In this document: one piece after another, positions 26,066 to 38,456 of the stretch
How positions within the stretch are numbered: the stretch's first letter is position 1
Layout of the letters: every line of letters begins with the position of its first letter
From: Chalciporus piperatus
Taxonomy: Eukaryota > Basidiomycota > Agaricomycetes > Boletales > Boletaceae
DNA length: 64,000 nucleotides
Reading direction: 5' to 3'
Assembly (NCBI GenBank): GCA_038093975.1
Contig: JBBPTG010000002.1
Coordinates: 1,139,561 to 1,203,560, forward strand
Notes under the pieces: generated by a model
Databases searched by the model: none
Seen by the model: only the letters and a program-made list of their open reading frames with translations
What the model was told of the DNA's origin: nothing
Translations under genes and position numbers: made by a program

Positions 26066-28197
26066 TATTGCAAGAAATGCGAATGTGAGCTGTGAAAGAA
26101 TGAGCGAGCAGGACGGGAGAGACGACGGGAGAGGACGAACATGAAAAAACTATAAATGACAAGAGAGAGAAGGGCGTGCTACGCAGCGCTGGGCCGTTGG
26201 CTAGAGAGAAGTAAGAGAGAGAGGAAGAGATACGGCTTTTGGACGAATTCGCGCCTCTCTTATCCTTATTTGTGTCCGCTTTACGCGCCAAACAAAAATA
26301 CTTAACCTAATTTTTCAACAGTTGTCAACCAATTCGCTTTTGCCTATTTTGGATCAATGCCCACTCTCACGGCGCTTACACGACGCTAAACAACTCGTCA
26401 CAAGCCAGTGTAATAAATAGCCCTCTCATTTATGAACAACGCTCGTGGTGGAAGGAGCTCTACCAGCCATCAATGTGGTCTGTGCGGTGGCTTGGTTAGA
26501 TCGCCAAACGAACCCAAAAAAGGGAGTGCAGAAAAGGGAAAGTGCAGTATCACCGGATCACGTCATGGACCAATTCATCCAATTGCCGATCGCTACCTTT
26601 TCAAATTTTCAGATCCCCTCACTGTAGTACGTCCGATTCACTTGGCATGGTCAAGATAACCACAGAGGGGTGTGTTGGGCTTGGGCATTCGCTCCCCAAG
26701 TTGACAATTCCACCCTTGTTTCACTGCTGCTCGGCGGAGTGAGAGTTGTTCCACAGCCCGAGCAATGCTTGACTCACTGGGCGTGTGACAGCGTGAAAGG
26801 AGTCTGGCGCAACACAAGATTCCCACGATTAGTCCTACAATGTTCAATCACCGCGCTCAAACGAGCTAGTCAACTGAATGTCTTACTTTGGGACCGGCGT
26901 ACTTCTAACATTTCTAACCAAGGTGCTTGGGCGGAAATCCGTCCTGTCACCATTCCTTTCGACGTGAATCTCCGTGAACCTCATGCTCAGCTCAGATCTC
27001 CTGGCCTGCTTCGCTCGGGAGGGGATATTATTATCCTGCGTGCGATGGACTGCCAAACGAGCCAAATTGATTAATGCCATGTCACCCAAATGTCTTGTCA
27101 AGTTATGTTTCCCAATACCCGACAGCCGAGATAAATGCCATACGACTGTATTGACGTATTTTGACGTATGATTCTCGTTACAGAAGCTGGAAACCTCCTG
27201 TCTCAGCAAAACATGTGGGTTGGCTGTTTCCTCTGCTGCTGCAATGCTGCTGATATGATCGCGGTCGTTTCCGTCATGCATCATTCACGAACCGTATGGC
27301 ACCAAGATCCAAATGCATCTCCAAATCATCACAGCTGGTGAGAACATTGACCGTAGTCATGGTTATATGTTGGACAAGAACCTTTGTCGGGGTTCCGTGC
27401 CTTCGAAGCGGTCAGTTTGTTGGTGAGTTTGTTGAATTTTTATTCTCTCACTGGCAATTGCGTTGCGCACGACTGCTGCCGGGTCCCACTTCTGTGATTG
27501 ATTGAGAGGGTGCACTCCTTCACACTCACATCGGAGCTGCCAGTCATCCTTTCGGACCTTTCCTCATGGCTTTCGGTCTCACCAAGACGACTGTCATCCA
27601 CGACAGTAACAGACTCATCAACAGGCATAGGTGTTTGCAACCCATGTTGGATCAGTTGTGTGCACACTCAGACGCGTATCTCGTCCGCGGTTCTCGTCCT
27701 CGGTGCGAATCGCCACCGAAATCGTCTTCTCTCCGGAACCGCGTTTCCTGAGCCCACTAGGCTCCGAGCACGATAACCCACGTCTCTTCGCCCTTCCACC
27801 TACCGGATCCGAGCTCGGTTTAGAACTTAGAAGTCCGTCTCCAACTCGTGCGACCTTAGATGGCATCTCGCTGTCCGAGCGTGAACATTCTTCATGCTTC
27901 CTACCATTCATTCTTTGTTTCCGGGGAGGTTCAGGTCGTCGTGAAAGGCTCCCGAGCCGATTTAGGGAAATCCCTGGAGTGGCTCTCATGTGGGTCTGCG
28001 TATACTTCTTTCAGCCAATGTTTCAAACCACCAGGCTCCACCTCCATTCCCTATCAGTGGCAACACAGCTTGATATGACAACGGCACGTAGATGTCATGG
28101 AATGTTTTTGTTCCGTTTGAGCTGTCCCTGATAATTCTCCGAGCAAGATTGGAAAAGGGTTTGCAAGCCAGGGTATAGGGTACACAGAAATCCCTGA
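26066..28197. other. 2.1 kb stretch with no recognised gene
   Basis: Between the low-complexity gene start and the NOP2 stop codon. Open frames up to about 166 codons (27631-28131 plus, 27618-27989 minus) overlap on opposite strands and match no family known to me. Part near 28000-28197 is probably the NOP2 3' UTR. Otherwise unexplained. Confidence 0.4.
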
Positions 28198-30301
28198 TTA
28201 TCCTGATGCTTTTGTTCCTGCATTCTGTTCGGGCTTTTTCCGCGGCGGAACCCGGAGACCCTTGGCCTTCATCTGTCTCCGCTTTCCGTCTAAAAGTAGC
28301 AACGAGGATTGAATGCACGAGTGAGACGTCAAATGTAATAGACAGACCTTCGATATAAGCTTTATCCTCTTCGGAATCGAAACCGTGGTCTTCCTCCTCT
28401 ACGTTTGCGGGCAGTTTGTTGGTGGCTCCTACAACTTTGTCTGCCCCCTTCACCTTTGAACGCTTCTCTACCTTGAACTTGGCAACAAAGAAACCGTCCA
28501 TGTTATGGACATGGGGGTAGAACCGTCGCGTTAAAGTTAGAGACGGATTGAATATCTTCCCGCGATACTTCGTAAAGCCCTCGCGCCCAAATTCTAGCCC
28601 TGTGTCGACAAGTTTCACGTTCGGGCGTTTCCGAAGGGCGTAGTCTACGACAGCCTCGTTTTCGTCAACTGTGACCGAACAAGTCGAATAGACGAGGTAG
28701 CCGCCTGTCTTTGAATCGGGAGAAACGCTGTCGATAGCACACAGGATCAGTTGCTTTTGTAGGTGGGATAGAAGTTGGAAGTCGCGCTCAGACTGGACAT
28801 GCGGTCAAATAACATCAACTGAATGGGGACGAGGACATTACCTTGTTGACTTTGACGCTAGAATCTTTGCTGATGACGCCCGTCCCACTGCATGGTGCAT
28901 CGAGAAGAACCCGGTCGAAGCCACCCATGACTTTAGGAAACTCTCGTCCGTCGTAAGAGCAAATGGTCACGTTCTTGCAACCCATACGATGGACGTTTGC
29001 TGCAAGACTTTTTGTGCGAGCTTTGGTTGCATCGTTTGCGAAAACGTGACCTGTGTTTTGGAGAAGTGCAGCGATGTGCGTCGTTTTCCCTCCAGGTGCG
29101 GAGGCCATGTCGAGTACACGCTCATTAGGCTGGGGAGAAAGCGCGATGACAGGGAGGAAGGAAGAGGCCGCTTGAAGCATGTAGTATCCCGCGAGATACT
29201 CGGGTGTTGCACCTTGAAGTGTCCTAAGTAAAGAGGAACGAAGAAACGAAACATTCTGAGTCCTTACCGATCGGGACGGCACTTTCGAAGACTTGCAATC
29301 CGACGTTCGTCCATTTGCCTATTGGTTCCAGATTGACACCTCGGTTGATCAGCGCCTGGACAAGATCTCGTCGACGCGTTTTAAGGGTATTCGTGCGGAT
29401 CGTAACCGGCCTCGGGACTTCGTTCGCCTCGAAGAATTCGATAGCCTGACAACACCTACAGTTCGGATGATGTTCTGCGGGAGATATAAAAGCCTTACCT
29501 CTGCAACCGGGAAGAGTTGGAACAGCTTCTCGGTCAAGAAATCGTTGTATCCAAAATAGCTAGCAATATCTGCGATGAGTTGTTCAGCGTATTCAGATCG
29601 TGACCTGACGCCATGGTTGAGCATAGAACAGTAAGACGATACACGACGACATACCTGTCCTTCTCTGCGAGCTTCTTGAAGTTACGGAGGACCATAACAC
29701 AATGTCGCATTCGCCGTTGCACGACGTGCACATCAGATACACCCTTCTTCTCCTCGTCTCTCTCCTCAGCAGTCGGTAGGTGGAACGGTTCGCCCTCCTC
29801 TTCCTCGCCCTCCATGTCCGCGTCCACGTCCAAACCATCGTCGTCCTCTGCTATTGCAGCATTTTGTATCTCCTCCAGATCAAGCTCAGCCTCTCGTGCA
29901 GCTTCTGCATCCAACTTCCTGGAGAGCTTTTCTATATTTGATATAGTGACATGCTCGCCTTCCTCGTCGCCCGACTCCTCATCCGAAGACCACAGCATAT
30001 TCGATTCAGGTGCTGGCGCTGGCGCCTCTTCATCGTCATCACCTTCTTTTTCCTCGTCCTCGTCATCCTCAGCGGACACAGGAGACGCCTCCTGCAACGG
30101 CTCCGGTTCTGGCGATTCGTCCATCTCAATCACGGTTTTTTTCTTTTTGTTTTCTTTGGCGCGTTTAGCTGCCCTAGCGACGGGAGGTTGTTCACGGTCG
30201 GCATCTGCTTTGCGCTTTCCGAGTTTTTTGGGTGATGGGCGATTGGGATCTGGGAGTGGAACGGGTGGACCTTGCTTGTATTTTGCTCTTCTACCACCCA
30301 T
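28198..30301 (-). CDS. NOP2: NOP2-type 25S rRNA cytosine-5 methyltransferase
   Basis: Six exons: 30301-29655, 29604-29499, 29445-29268, 29212-28842, 28792-28348 and 28289-28198. They give 612 aa. NOP2 methylates a cytosine in the large rRNA and is needed for 60S subunit assembly in the nucleolus. The first ~200 residues are a Lys-rich then strongly acidic tail. The catalytic fold shows [15 protein letters not shown] (SAM binding), [10 protein letters not shown] (motif IV with its Cys) and YSTCSV (motif VI with the catalytic Cys). The last exon gives [18 protein letters not shown], a typical basic NOP2 tail. The acceptor at 29212/29213 was chosen because it restores the family sequence [10 protein letters not shown]. 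Confidence 0.95.
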
Positions 30302-30572
30302 GACGTCGGACTAGTAGTAGATATGTAGTTGGGGAGGAAGGATTAGATTCACTAAAGACTTTTTTCCTGCTTCCATATTCGGAAGTACGTTCCCCTATGT
30401 TGAACGCCTGTCTCCCCTAGGCAGACCCAAGAGAGTCGGATGAAGATATGCAGTCGTTCGCCCAATAGCTAATCGCAACTGATGAAGCCTGAGGGTCCGG
30501 AAATTATTACAACAAACAGCGACACTAACAGACAGTCCGACATCGTGTTGAATTACGACCACAAGGAAGTGC

Positions 30573-31333
30573 CTAACCAACTCTGACTCCCAGAGCAAGC
30601 CCCGCAAGGAACGACGCTCTAGGCTGGAAATCAGCTGTCAAGAAACCCACGATCCATTTCCATATCGACTTGACAGTCGGTGGTTTCTTATTCCCAACTG
30701 CGTCTGTCGTGTAGAACAAATCCTCGAAACGAGATGCCATACGCGGCCAATCGACTTTCACGAGAGCCATAGAGCCGAGGAACTCAGAGGGAATGAGGAA
30801 GCTTAGCTGGTGTGGTTGAGATCGAGCGGGAGATGACATACCTGGAGAAGAACAAAGACACCGCCGAAGAAGAAGGCAACCATGCGTGCACCTTTCTTGA
30901 TGAACACACCGGCACAGATCCCGCAGACGGTGCCAAATGTCAGCTCGTAGACGTTGATGGACGACTGAGGAGGAGGAGGGAGAGGAGGTGTTGTTTGTTT
31001 GGGTTGTACATCTTGGGAAGTGTTGGTCAGGGGGGAGATTCGGAAGGAGGGTAACGAGATGCTGCACTCACCGTCACAGTGGAGCGTGGAGGAGGCTGTT
31101 AAGGACGATAATCCAATGGCCGCTATGCCAGCTATTCCAGTCGCGGTGAACAGCAGAGGCAAACCCTGACGTGAGTGCCGCGCTGCCAAGGAACTGAACT
31201 GGTGTGCCTTCGGGAGAGTCGTTCGCGCGAGTGAAGTAGTCCGAGATTGAATAGATGGCCGCAAGAAAGCGGACTGCTTGTTCAAGCACGGTCTGATGCC
31301 TACACGCAGAACTGACGAGGCCATGAATGTCAT
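30573..31333 (-). CDS. FUN14 family mitochondrial membrane protein
   Basis: Three exons: 31333-31072, 31011-30842 and 30782-30573, giving 213 aa. An Arg/Ser-rich N-terminus without acidic residues looks like a mitochondrial targeting sequence and is followed by a hydrophobic stretch. The FUN14 domain begins at VYELTFGTVCGICAGVFIKK, continues through a second hydrophobic segment ending LLQ, and joins FLGSMALVKVDW at the chosen acceptor. The C-terminus has another hydrophobic segment (ASFLAGLALGVRVG). FUN14 proteins are mitochondrial membrane proteins; in animals a relative is a mitophagy receptor, but the fungal role is not established. Start codons at 31384 or 31324 are also possible. It is divergent from the proton-channel gene with about 150 bp between starts. 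Confidence 0.82.
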
Positions 31334-31487
31334 ACTATGTCGCCGCCAAGCTGCAATGAACTCCCGAATCATCGACGCCCTCACGTGATCGTGACTTCAG
31401 AGAATGAAGAGGATGGAGTAATCGTTCTTCACTTCAGGGACAACTACGCCCAATCCCGGTGCAGCTTGACCGGACCAGTCAACCATC

Positions 31488-32279
31488 ATGTCTGACCTAG
31501 ATGCAGTTGAACAACAACCACTGCTCCCAGTCTCATACGAAGGTCCACCTTATTCCAGACAATCTGGCCCTCGGGCAGTATGGCACAAGAATGTCGCCCA
31601 CGTCCTCGAGTCACAGCGTTTGCACATTTTCGTTCTCACTCTGGTGCGGTACACACACGTCGTTGTTTCCCTGCCTATATTGAGACACCCCCTACACAAC
31701 AGATCGCTATTGACGCGGCCTGCGTAATTGCAGACATCGCTTATGGTTTTCTTGTCAACGGCTGTGTCCCTTCAGAGGGCCCTGAGGGACCGATCTGGCT
31801 CGAAATTCTAGCCAACATATCACTGGGCATTACCACGTTCTTTCTTATCGAAATTCCACTCTCTTTATGGGCCTTTGGGTTTCGATACTATTTGCCGTTC
31901 TTTGGTGTCACACACGCCCCCCTGCATCTCTTTGATGCTACCATTGTCATCACCACGTTCGTTCTTGAATTCGCGCTTAAAGGTAGAGAGCGTGAGCTCG
32001 CCGGCTTGCTTGTCATTCTTCGTCTATGGCGTCTGGTTAAACTCGTAGGAGGTGAGATACGGGCTTCCTTCGAGATCAACATTGGTTAACGTCACTCGGA
32101 TAGGTATCGCCGTGGGCGCGGGAGAAGTCGAAGAACGAACTCTCGAGGAGCTCGAAGAGACCACAAGGCAGCTTGAGGGTTCCGCCACAGCTCTTGCCAA
32201 AGCTCGTGAGGAGAATCGCAAGCTTCGGGCCCGCGTATTATGGCTTGAGACAGGCGGCTCCGAGGGCTCTGAGCTGTAA
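31488..32279 (+). CDS. HVCN1: Voltage-gated proton channel (Hv1 family)
   Basis: Three exons: 31488-31643, 31703-32051 and 32104-32279, giving 226 aa. The protein is an isolated voltage-sensor domain with no pore domain, plus a C-terminal coiled coil, as in Hv1. S1 (IAIDAACVIADIAYGFL) carries Asp56 at the position of the proton-selectivity Asp. S2 has the FxxE charge-transfer motif (Phe99, Glu102). S3 has Asp130. S4 reads LLVILRLWRLVK, with Arg159 and Arg162 and Lys165 where animal channels have a third Arg. A heptad-like helix at about 176-218 should form a dimer. It would extrude protons across the plasma membrane. The family call rests on S1-S4 order and spacing and the RLWR motif. Confidence 0.88.
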
Positions 32280-32556
32280 CCCTCGCTTTAGGATGATAGT
32301 TATACATACCTCTGATATCTGGATATCGGACAGTTATTTTTGTTCGCTCGTGGATTATTTCTTGAATTGACAAGCTGGGATTAAACAATGTTACTATACA
32401 TCAAGAACTAGGAAGTGACTAACGATACAGAAGACGAAAGGTACTACAAGGAATGTGGTATCGTACTCGTGAAGATGCTGAAATGAACTGTGCCAATGTC
32501 CCCAAGAACCATCTGGATGGAACCCCGCCGACCAGGTAGAACAAGAAATCATAAAA

Positions 32557-33911
32557 TCAAGAAGACATGGGTGGTTCTGTGTGGACCGTAATTCCCATGG
32601 CAGCATCCGCGCGCATCCATTCTGACAGGCTAGGAAGCGGGATGGGTAGATCTGGGTTGGCGATCATCTTTGGGAATATCGTGGGCGTCCGTGGTGTCAA
32701 TGCCGAGTACGACTTGGGGGTGACATACTGACTGACCCTCGCTGTGACAACCTCCTTGACCTGTGCCTTCGCTCGAGGGGGAGGACCAATCTTGGGTGCA
32801 GGCAGCGGCTTTGCGAACGGGCTGTCGACAGCACGGCGAGTCTCCTGCTGACGAGCCCAGGCCGGTCGATTGGAGTCGATGGCCTGATGTGCCCCTCTGG
32901 TAAACAAGATTGGACCGGATGACACGGGTTGGCGCTCAGTTTGGGACAGCTTTTCCCAACGCTCTGCAATGTACTTTGTGACAGCGCAGGATCCCTTGCT
33001 GGAAGATGTCGATGAAGAACCGTTCTTGGAGTGCTTCCCTGAACGTAGATTTGCGATGACTACAGGAGTCTGCGCGTCAGCGTGTGCGCCGAACCACGGG
33101 ACGCGGAATACAGGTGTAACCCATATCTCTGGGAAGGATGCTGCGTGAATGACCGAGGTCATAAAAATTGTCAGACAATACGTGACGACTGTACAAATCC
33201 ATTAGTACACTCGGCAAGGGCACATGGACAAGACGTACTGATGAGGGTGGCTAGCCAGCTGACGTGAACCAACAGCGAAGACGATGCACAAACGGCCCAG
33301 GGTGCTAAGGTTGCTAAAAATGCGGTGAGCAATTGTTGGAGCGTTTACGTCCACTCGACTTACAGTGCGTCTGGCAGGTCATGGCAGGTCCGTTTACGGT
33401 CACATTAATGCTAGCAGCTGCAGCGTGTTAATTGGCATCGTTGCGTACCATCATGTCAAGGGCTTACTTACCTAGCTGGAAAATACTCATGAAGAGCGCC
33501 CAACCACATTCCACCCTAACATGCGCAGGCCTTCCCCTCACGCAGATTAAATCGGCAAGAGACCCCCTAGCGAAAAGCTGATGAACACGAGTAACAGGCG
33601 AGTCCAACATTTATCGCTTACATTGTGACGAAGACGAAGATCAAGATGGAGGTTACAGCGAGGAACACCGACGCACCCGGCGCTGTGAGTATATGAGCCT
33701 CTGCACATGCATTATCTGAGTCGCGACACCACTTACCCGACATTCCGGATGATTTTGCCGCCGTAATATTCCACGATGCAAATATAAGAACGAGGACATG
33801 GAAGTACATAAGGAGTGCTTGAAGTTCGTAAGTACATCGCTCCCAGGTCGGATGCTTTAAGGGTTACTCACCGAAGAAGACAGTACGAATCACGAGGAAC
33901 GCATTATGCAT
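32557..33911 (-). CDS. Four-TM membrane protein with disordered tail, paralogue A
   Basis: Seven exons: 33911-33872, 33817-33737, 33682-33622, 33566-33472, 33417-33364, 33313-33239 and 33188-32557, giving 345 aa. Four hydrophobic segments occupy about residues 1-170 (around FFALLMYFHVLVLIF, FLAVTSILIFVFV, ECGWALFMSIFQL and LLVHVSWLATLIIVTYC). A roughly 175-residue Pro/Ser/Lys-rich tail follows. The layout resembles MARVEL-type four-span proteins, but that family is a guess. Exons 3 to 6 have exactly the same lengths (61, 95, 54 and 75 nt) and phases as those of the gene at 35350-36892, so the two are duplicates. Function unknown. Confidence 0.78.
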
Positions 33912-34642
33912 CGCGTCAAGCAGTTTTCGTAGAGGTGTAGAACCTTTCGTGAAAGAATGGATTTATGCAGAGGGACTGATCCCAAGATCTAGAATGAGGG
34001 TGAAGGATGAAGGAGAGAATAAACCAAGAGCTGAACGTGCAAGGAAGCAAATAGATGGCCAGCCTGTCTAGGTCCACCAGAGACGGGGGACCAGCAACAC
34101 GAAAGAAGCCCTCAATAAATATCGATTCCACATTGTCCGTGCGCAGTTATGGCGCGTGAACGAGGTGTGGCACGCGGAGAACAATAAGACTCGGATATCC
34201 AGGGAGAGAACAATGACTTTGTCCGAGAAAGGAAGGTCCCTATTATATGCATCCCGTCGCTAACCACAGCTATTAGTATGATTTTCTTCAGACCCACAGT
34301 GAATTAGACAGAGTGTACGATTGCAATCTGGAACACCCAGTCCCAATCGACACGAACCATTCCACTCTGTCTCTAAATCCTATCTATGTGCACATGCTAT
34401 CTCCGCAAGGGACATGCCATTATCACCGTGCGAGCTGTTATCTCATAGAATGTCCAATAAGTATCCGCCCACTTGCCGCGAACGACTCGGAGGACGTTCC
34501 CCTGTATGGCCACATCTTAGATCTCACCAATTGCAGAGAGCCAACCTCCTCATATGCACTCGAGGCGTGTCCGCACCGGACCAAGTCTCGTCCATATCAC
34601 ATGTCCGTCCACCATGTCCAAAGACACCATCTCCGAACATCA
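33912..34642. other. Intergenic region
   Basis: About 730 bp between paralogue A and DAD4. No gene was recognised; it presumably holds the promoter of paralogue A. Confidence 0.45.
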
Positions 34643-34987
34643 TTATGACGCCTCAAATTCTTGTTTGGTAGCCTCCAGATTGTATTGCACGTTCTTGCGG
34701 TACTTGGTCGCTAAATCGGCGGCGATCTTGACAGAAGCATTCGCTCTGAGGATTTCCTGGTGCATACGCATTCGAATACGATGGGATGCATGGGTTGGTC
34801 GAGAATGATATAGCAAGGAAAAGACACACCTCTACACAGTGGTTCAGCTCAAGAATCATTTCCGTGCATGCTGACTGGGCGGGGGTCAGACAGTGCTGGA
34901 TTGACCACAAGTCCAAAAACCACTCACGGCGTTCTTTAGAATTCGTTCGAGAAGGACTGCTTGACGTTCAGCGTGCGGGTTCTCCAT
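34643..34987 (-). CDS. DAD4: DASH/DAM1 complex subunit DAD4
   Basis: Three small exons: 34987-34928, 34874-34830 and 34756-34643, giving 72 aa, the known size of Dad4. The N-terminus MENPHAERQAVLLERILKNA is diagnostic. The middle reads MILELNHCVE, and the last exon gives EILRANASVKIAADLATKYR, then KNVQYNLEAT and a short tail. The DASH complex forms rings or arcs on microtubules at fungal kinetochores and couples them to depolymerising ends. The exons of 60, 45 and 114 nt are all in phase 0. The gene lies between two paralogous membrane-protein genes on the same strand. Confidence 0.93.
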
Positions 34988-35349
34988 CTATGACGCGTGT
35001 ACAGCACAGAGGAACGAGTGGTGGTACTGGATGCTCGTAGAGTGAACTCAAAGCGGAGCTGTGTGCGAGCAGATATATTTATCACTGGTCAGACTGAGAG
35101 GCTCAAGCTCAAATCCTTGGAATGTGCGCATGCAATGACAATCCTCCCAAACCCTTGCAAGAAGCCCAATGCTAGAAAGTTATTACATATATCTATGGTA
35201 ACAAACTTCCCGTGCAAGGGTTGCAGCAGGAAATGCCAATCAATCTAGGAGTACCGCTCTTGTTTTACAATCAATAACCCCACTACTATACAACATCTAG
35301 ACTATTGGCGATTACTTATCCCACGCAGATCAAGCGGTACCGGTGCTGG
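34988..35349. other. Intergenic region
   Basis: About 360 bp between the DAD4 start and the 3' end of paralogue B. Nothing recognised. Confidence 0.45.
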
Positions 35350-36892
35350 TCAGTGTATGCTCTCCCCCGAGGGCACACGGAACCTAGGCCCGGACGGACG
35401 TCTCGCGCGCGGCTGTGAAAGTGGGTCTGAGGCGAGCGGTTCAGGAACAGGCTGCTCGGACGATGTCACTCCTGCCACGTGCCGCATCGGGAGCTCAAAT
35501 GCGCTCGGCGGGGCATTTCGTTTCCGCCTTGGTTTGACTATGACGTCTCGGCGTGGCCAATCACCGAGGGGAGACGGGGAAGGCAGAGAAGTGCTCTGAC
35601 TTGATACCGGCGCTGCTGCAGACACGGGAATCGAGTTTGCGTATAAGCTCGACGAAGGCAGCGACTGCGGAACACCGAGTTGGTCAATCCCCGGACTCCA
35701 TGCGCTTGCCGTGTGTCGCACACCCGTCGTGGGCGGCAAGGCTCGTTTCGGGACGGGCTTCACGAGCGCAGGAACAGGGTGTGCAGGTGGTGGAGGACGA
35801 AGGGGTACGGCCTCGGGCAGAGTAGGTGAGAACGGAACCTCCATCTGCTCCGGTAGCGCAAACGTGGGTTGAAACGGCTCGATCTCATATTCGGAACTTA
35901 GCCCCTTCTGGTGAAGGTACGTCGGGGGTGGCTTGAAGTGCATAGACTGGGGTGTGTAAATCTCCGCAGGTACGCGCCTCTTGGGCCGGGATGTAGAGAG
36001 CGAGCTTGGCGCACTCGGGAGGCGCCATACAGTCTTCGTGAGGAGGGTCCTGACACTGGTAGACCAGACCCCCGGATCATGGTAATGTTGGGACACCGCT
36101 AAGACCACGAGAGAGACGAGGTATATAAGCACTGCAAAGCATGTTCGGGAGCTAGTCAGGATGGTGCCCAGAGCATGATGATGTACTACTGACATATGAT
36201 CATGCAAATCCAGGTGAAAGCGAGAAGCACCTGCCTTGAAGTGCATTGAGAATTTACGAATGCAACAACTACCTCGAAAGGTCAACATTACAGCGAGTCT
36301 CAAAGATGGGTCGCATACCTTGACCGGAACACATGAGATCAGGCGCGATTGCGGCCACAGCTGCGGCGCCGGCTGATGTCGAAGCATCATGAGTGGACCC
36401 ATCAACGGGGCTGATGATTAAAGCAAACGAACCAAGTTCCATTATCCAGAAGAGGAAGATCCATCCACACTCGAACCATACGCGAGTAGTGAATGGGTGG
36501 TCGGTGCATAACAATTCCACGAATATCCTATGGCTGTATCAGTCAATTGGGACACCTTCTTCGGTGACGAGCGCACAGGGTAAAGATCGAAGCAAGGCTA
36601 AATGCACCCAGGAAGATGAGATAGACACTGACTTGCGCTGGATAAATGAGATTAGCTTGATGGCAGAGGTAGGGAGAGCAATCAGGGGCGTAGTCACTAA
36701 CATGCCTCCTCGGAAAGAACGAGACTATGGTTCCAGACAGCGACGCTGCATATGATTGCATTACACATGGTAAACAGGGCTGTTAAAGTTGAGAGGGTTG
36801 TTAGGCTCAGAGAGCAAACGCGAGGACGAAGAGTTACCGAAGAAAACATAACGGGCGATGAAGAACCTGAGCCTGAGGTTGATGCCTTTCAT
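35350..36892 (-). CDS. Four-TM membrane protein with disordered tail, paralogue B
   Basis: Seven exons: 36892-36838, 36779-36702, 36637-36577, 36527-36433, 36372-36319, 36268-36194 and 36131-35350, giving 399 aa. Four hydrophobic segments (around YVFFALFTMCNAIICSV, VYLIFLGAFSLASIF, FECGWIFLFWIMEL and VLLAFTWICMIIY) are followed by a second hydrophobic stretch LIYLVSLVVLAV. A roughly 240-residue Pro/Ser/Arg-rich tail ends the protein. The matches ARYVFFAL to VIRTVFFAL and VWFECGW to VRVECGW, together with the identical exon lengths, show common descent with paralogue A about 1.4 kb downstream on the same strand. The tails differ in length and sequence. Function unknown; MARVEL-like topology is only a suggestion. 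Confidence 0.76.
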
Positions 36893-37449
36893 TCTCGGTA
36901 TCCGGCACGTAGGAATGAGGTTAGAGGGCTGAGAGTGTAGGCCACGTAGCGGGCAGGTATTGAACGTGACACCTGCAAAGATCCAGCTCTGCCTCGGTAT
37001 CTCGCGCGGTCAATGATGTGGTAGTGCAAGAAATGAATTGTATCTGGCTGTGCGGGTCCCGGGATCATCTTGTATACATAGATTGCACGTAACCCTACAT
37101 AAACGGGCCCGGTATGTACTTGAAACGCCGCAAACATAAGATGCGACCTTTACTTGGGGCTAGTGCTGCCGCGAGGTGAGGTCGAGGTGAGGTCGAGGTA
37201 GCGTCGGAGTTTTACCTCAGGATTCCGAGGTAAGGTGAGGTGCACGGCCACATGAGGTGAAGTGAGGTGTCAGCCCCAGTGAAAAGTGGCTATGCCGAGT
37301 TATGTCCCTCTATGGTTTTATCTGTATTTAGCAATATTTATCTGTCCTTATCTGCCCTTATCTGTTTACACCAAAATGTCGATCACTCTGCCAATGCTGC
37401 AATGGCGCTGCAATGGCAATGTCAATGGAAGTAGCAGCACTGCTGCCTC
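36893..37449. repeat. Junction of gene space and repeats, with simple direct repeats
   Basis: The first half looks like ordinary upstream sequence of paralogue B. From about 37170 to 37265 there are purine-rich GAGGT-type direct repeats (GAGGTGAGGTC units), followed at about 37315-37365 by TTATCTG repeats. No gene was recognised. Confidence 0.55.
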
Positions 37450-38456
37450 GTGGACGGCGTGTGTTTGGCATTGGCTGTAGAACAGTCTACAGCCAACGCC
37501 CAACACACCTCTCTCTTACCGCTGATGCATCCTCAGGATACAGCCACCCGCTTCAATTGTGTTTGCTCCGCACACAATTTTGGGCAGCCCCATGTAGTTT
37601 CTGCAGCGACTTGGTTTCGTCACCTAAAAGAAGCCAAGTCTAACGAGGAGCGGGAGTGTATGCAAGAAGCTAAACTTGTGCTACCGGGTGTAGATCCCTC
37701 TCGAAACCCCAAACCCAAAGGTATCACAGTGCGCAGACGTCCTGACGCCTCAAAACGGACATGTGAGTCAGAGAACGACCAGGCCGTACCAGGCCCGAGC
37801 AAGAGAGGACGTCAGCAGGTACATCTTCTCTTCTTGTTTCTTGTTTCTTACTTATGCAACTACTCGCATTCGTCAATTAGAATGACACCCCGCCACCACC
37901 ATCTCCTGGCCCACCATCTCCCTTCCTTCCTGGTCATTCCCCCTCTCGTGAACCTTCTGAGGAGCGTCGTTACCCTTCTCGTTCACCCTCGCAAGAGCAA
38001 CATCCATTTTCTCGTGAACCTTCGGAGCCGCGTCGCTCCCCTTCTCGCGAACCCTCGGAAGAGCGCCCCCCACCTCCCAATCACCACATCGTTTACCAGC
38101 AGAGACCTCGTCCAGAGATTGATATCGACGAGCTTAGTAATGCTGCCCGATTCCTACCGCTGATAAACACGATGGAGTTTGTCAAACAAATTCGAAATGC
38201 ATCTCTTTTTGATCCCACTGCCAAGCTAAGCGACATCGCTTTGGAACGGCTTCGCAACCCACCCAATGTCCCCTTGATCATAGATAGCCCTGGAATCAGA
38301 CACAGCATCTCCACATACCTTGCGCTCGAGCACTCATCTCAAACTGCATACGAAACCATTTGCCGTTCGACTAAATCTCAGTTCCATCAGCAAGACTGTA
38401 AAAAGTCTGAAATGACTGGAGCTTACTTGTCTGACTGGAGCCAGTCAGACAAGTGA
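37450..38456 (+). pseudogene. N-terminal fragment of a Tnp2-like DNA transposase, cut by foldback element E1
   Basis: Two exons (37450-37818 and 37881 onward) with one 62-bp intron. A Cys/His-bearing N-terminus (FNCVCSAHNFGQPHVVSAATW) is followed by a basic region, a Pro-rich stretch with repeated SREPSE units, and a helical block (NAARFLPLINTMEFVKQIRN, then LERLRNPPNVPL and SISTYLALEHSSQTAY). This order resembles the start of the large Tnp2-type (EnSpm/CACTA-like) transposases common in Agaricomycetes. The coding sequence runs into element E1 at 38385 and stops about 24 codons later inside its terminal repeat. The rest of the gene was not found beyond E1. The start codon is uncertain. Confidence 0.5.

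Noticed and set aside
29613..30314. 233-codon Ser-rich open frame on the plus strand
   Set aside because: Antisense to the acidic N-terminal exon of NOP2.
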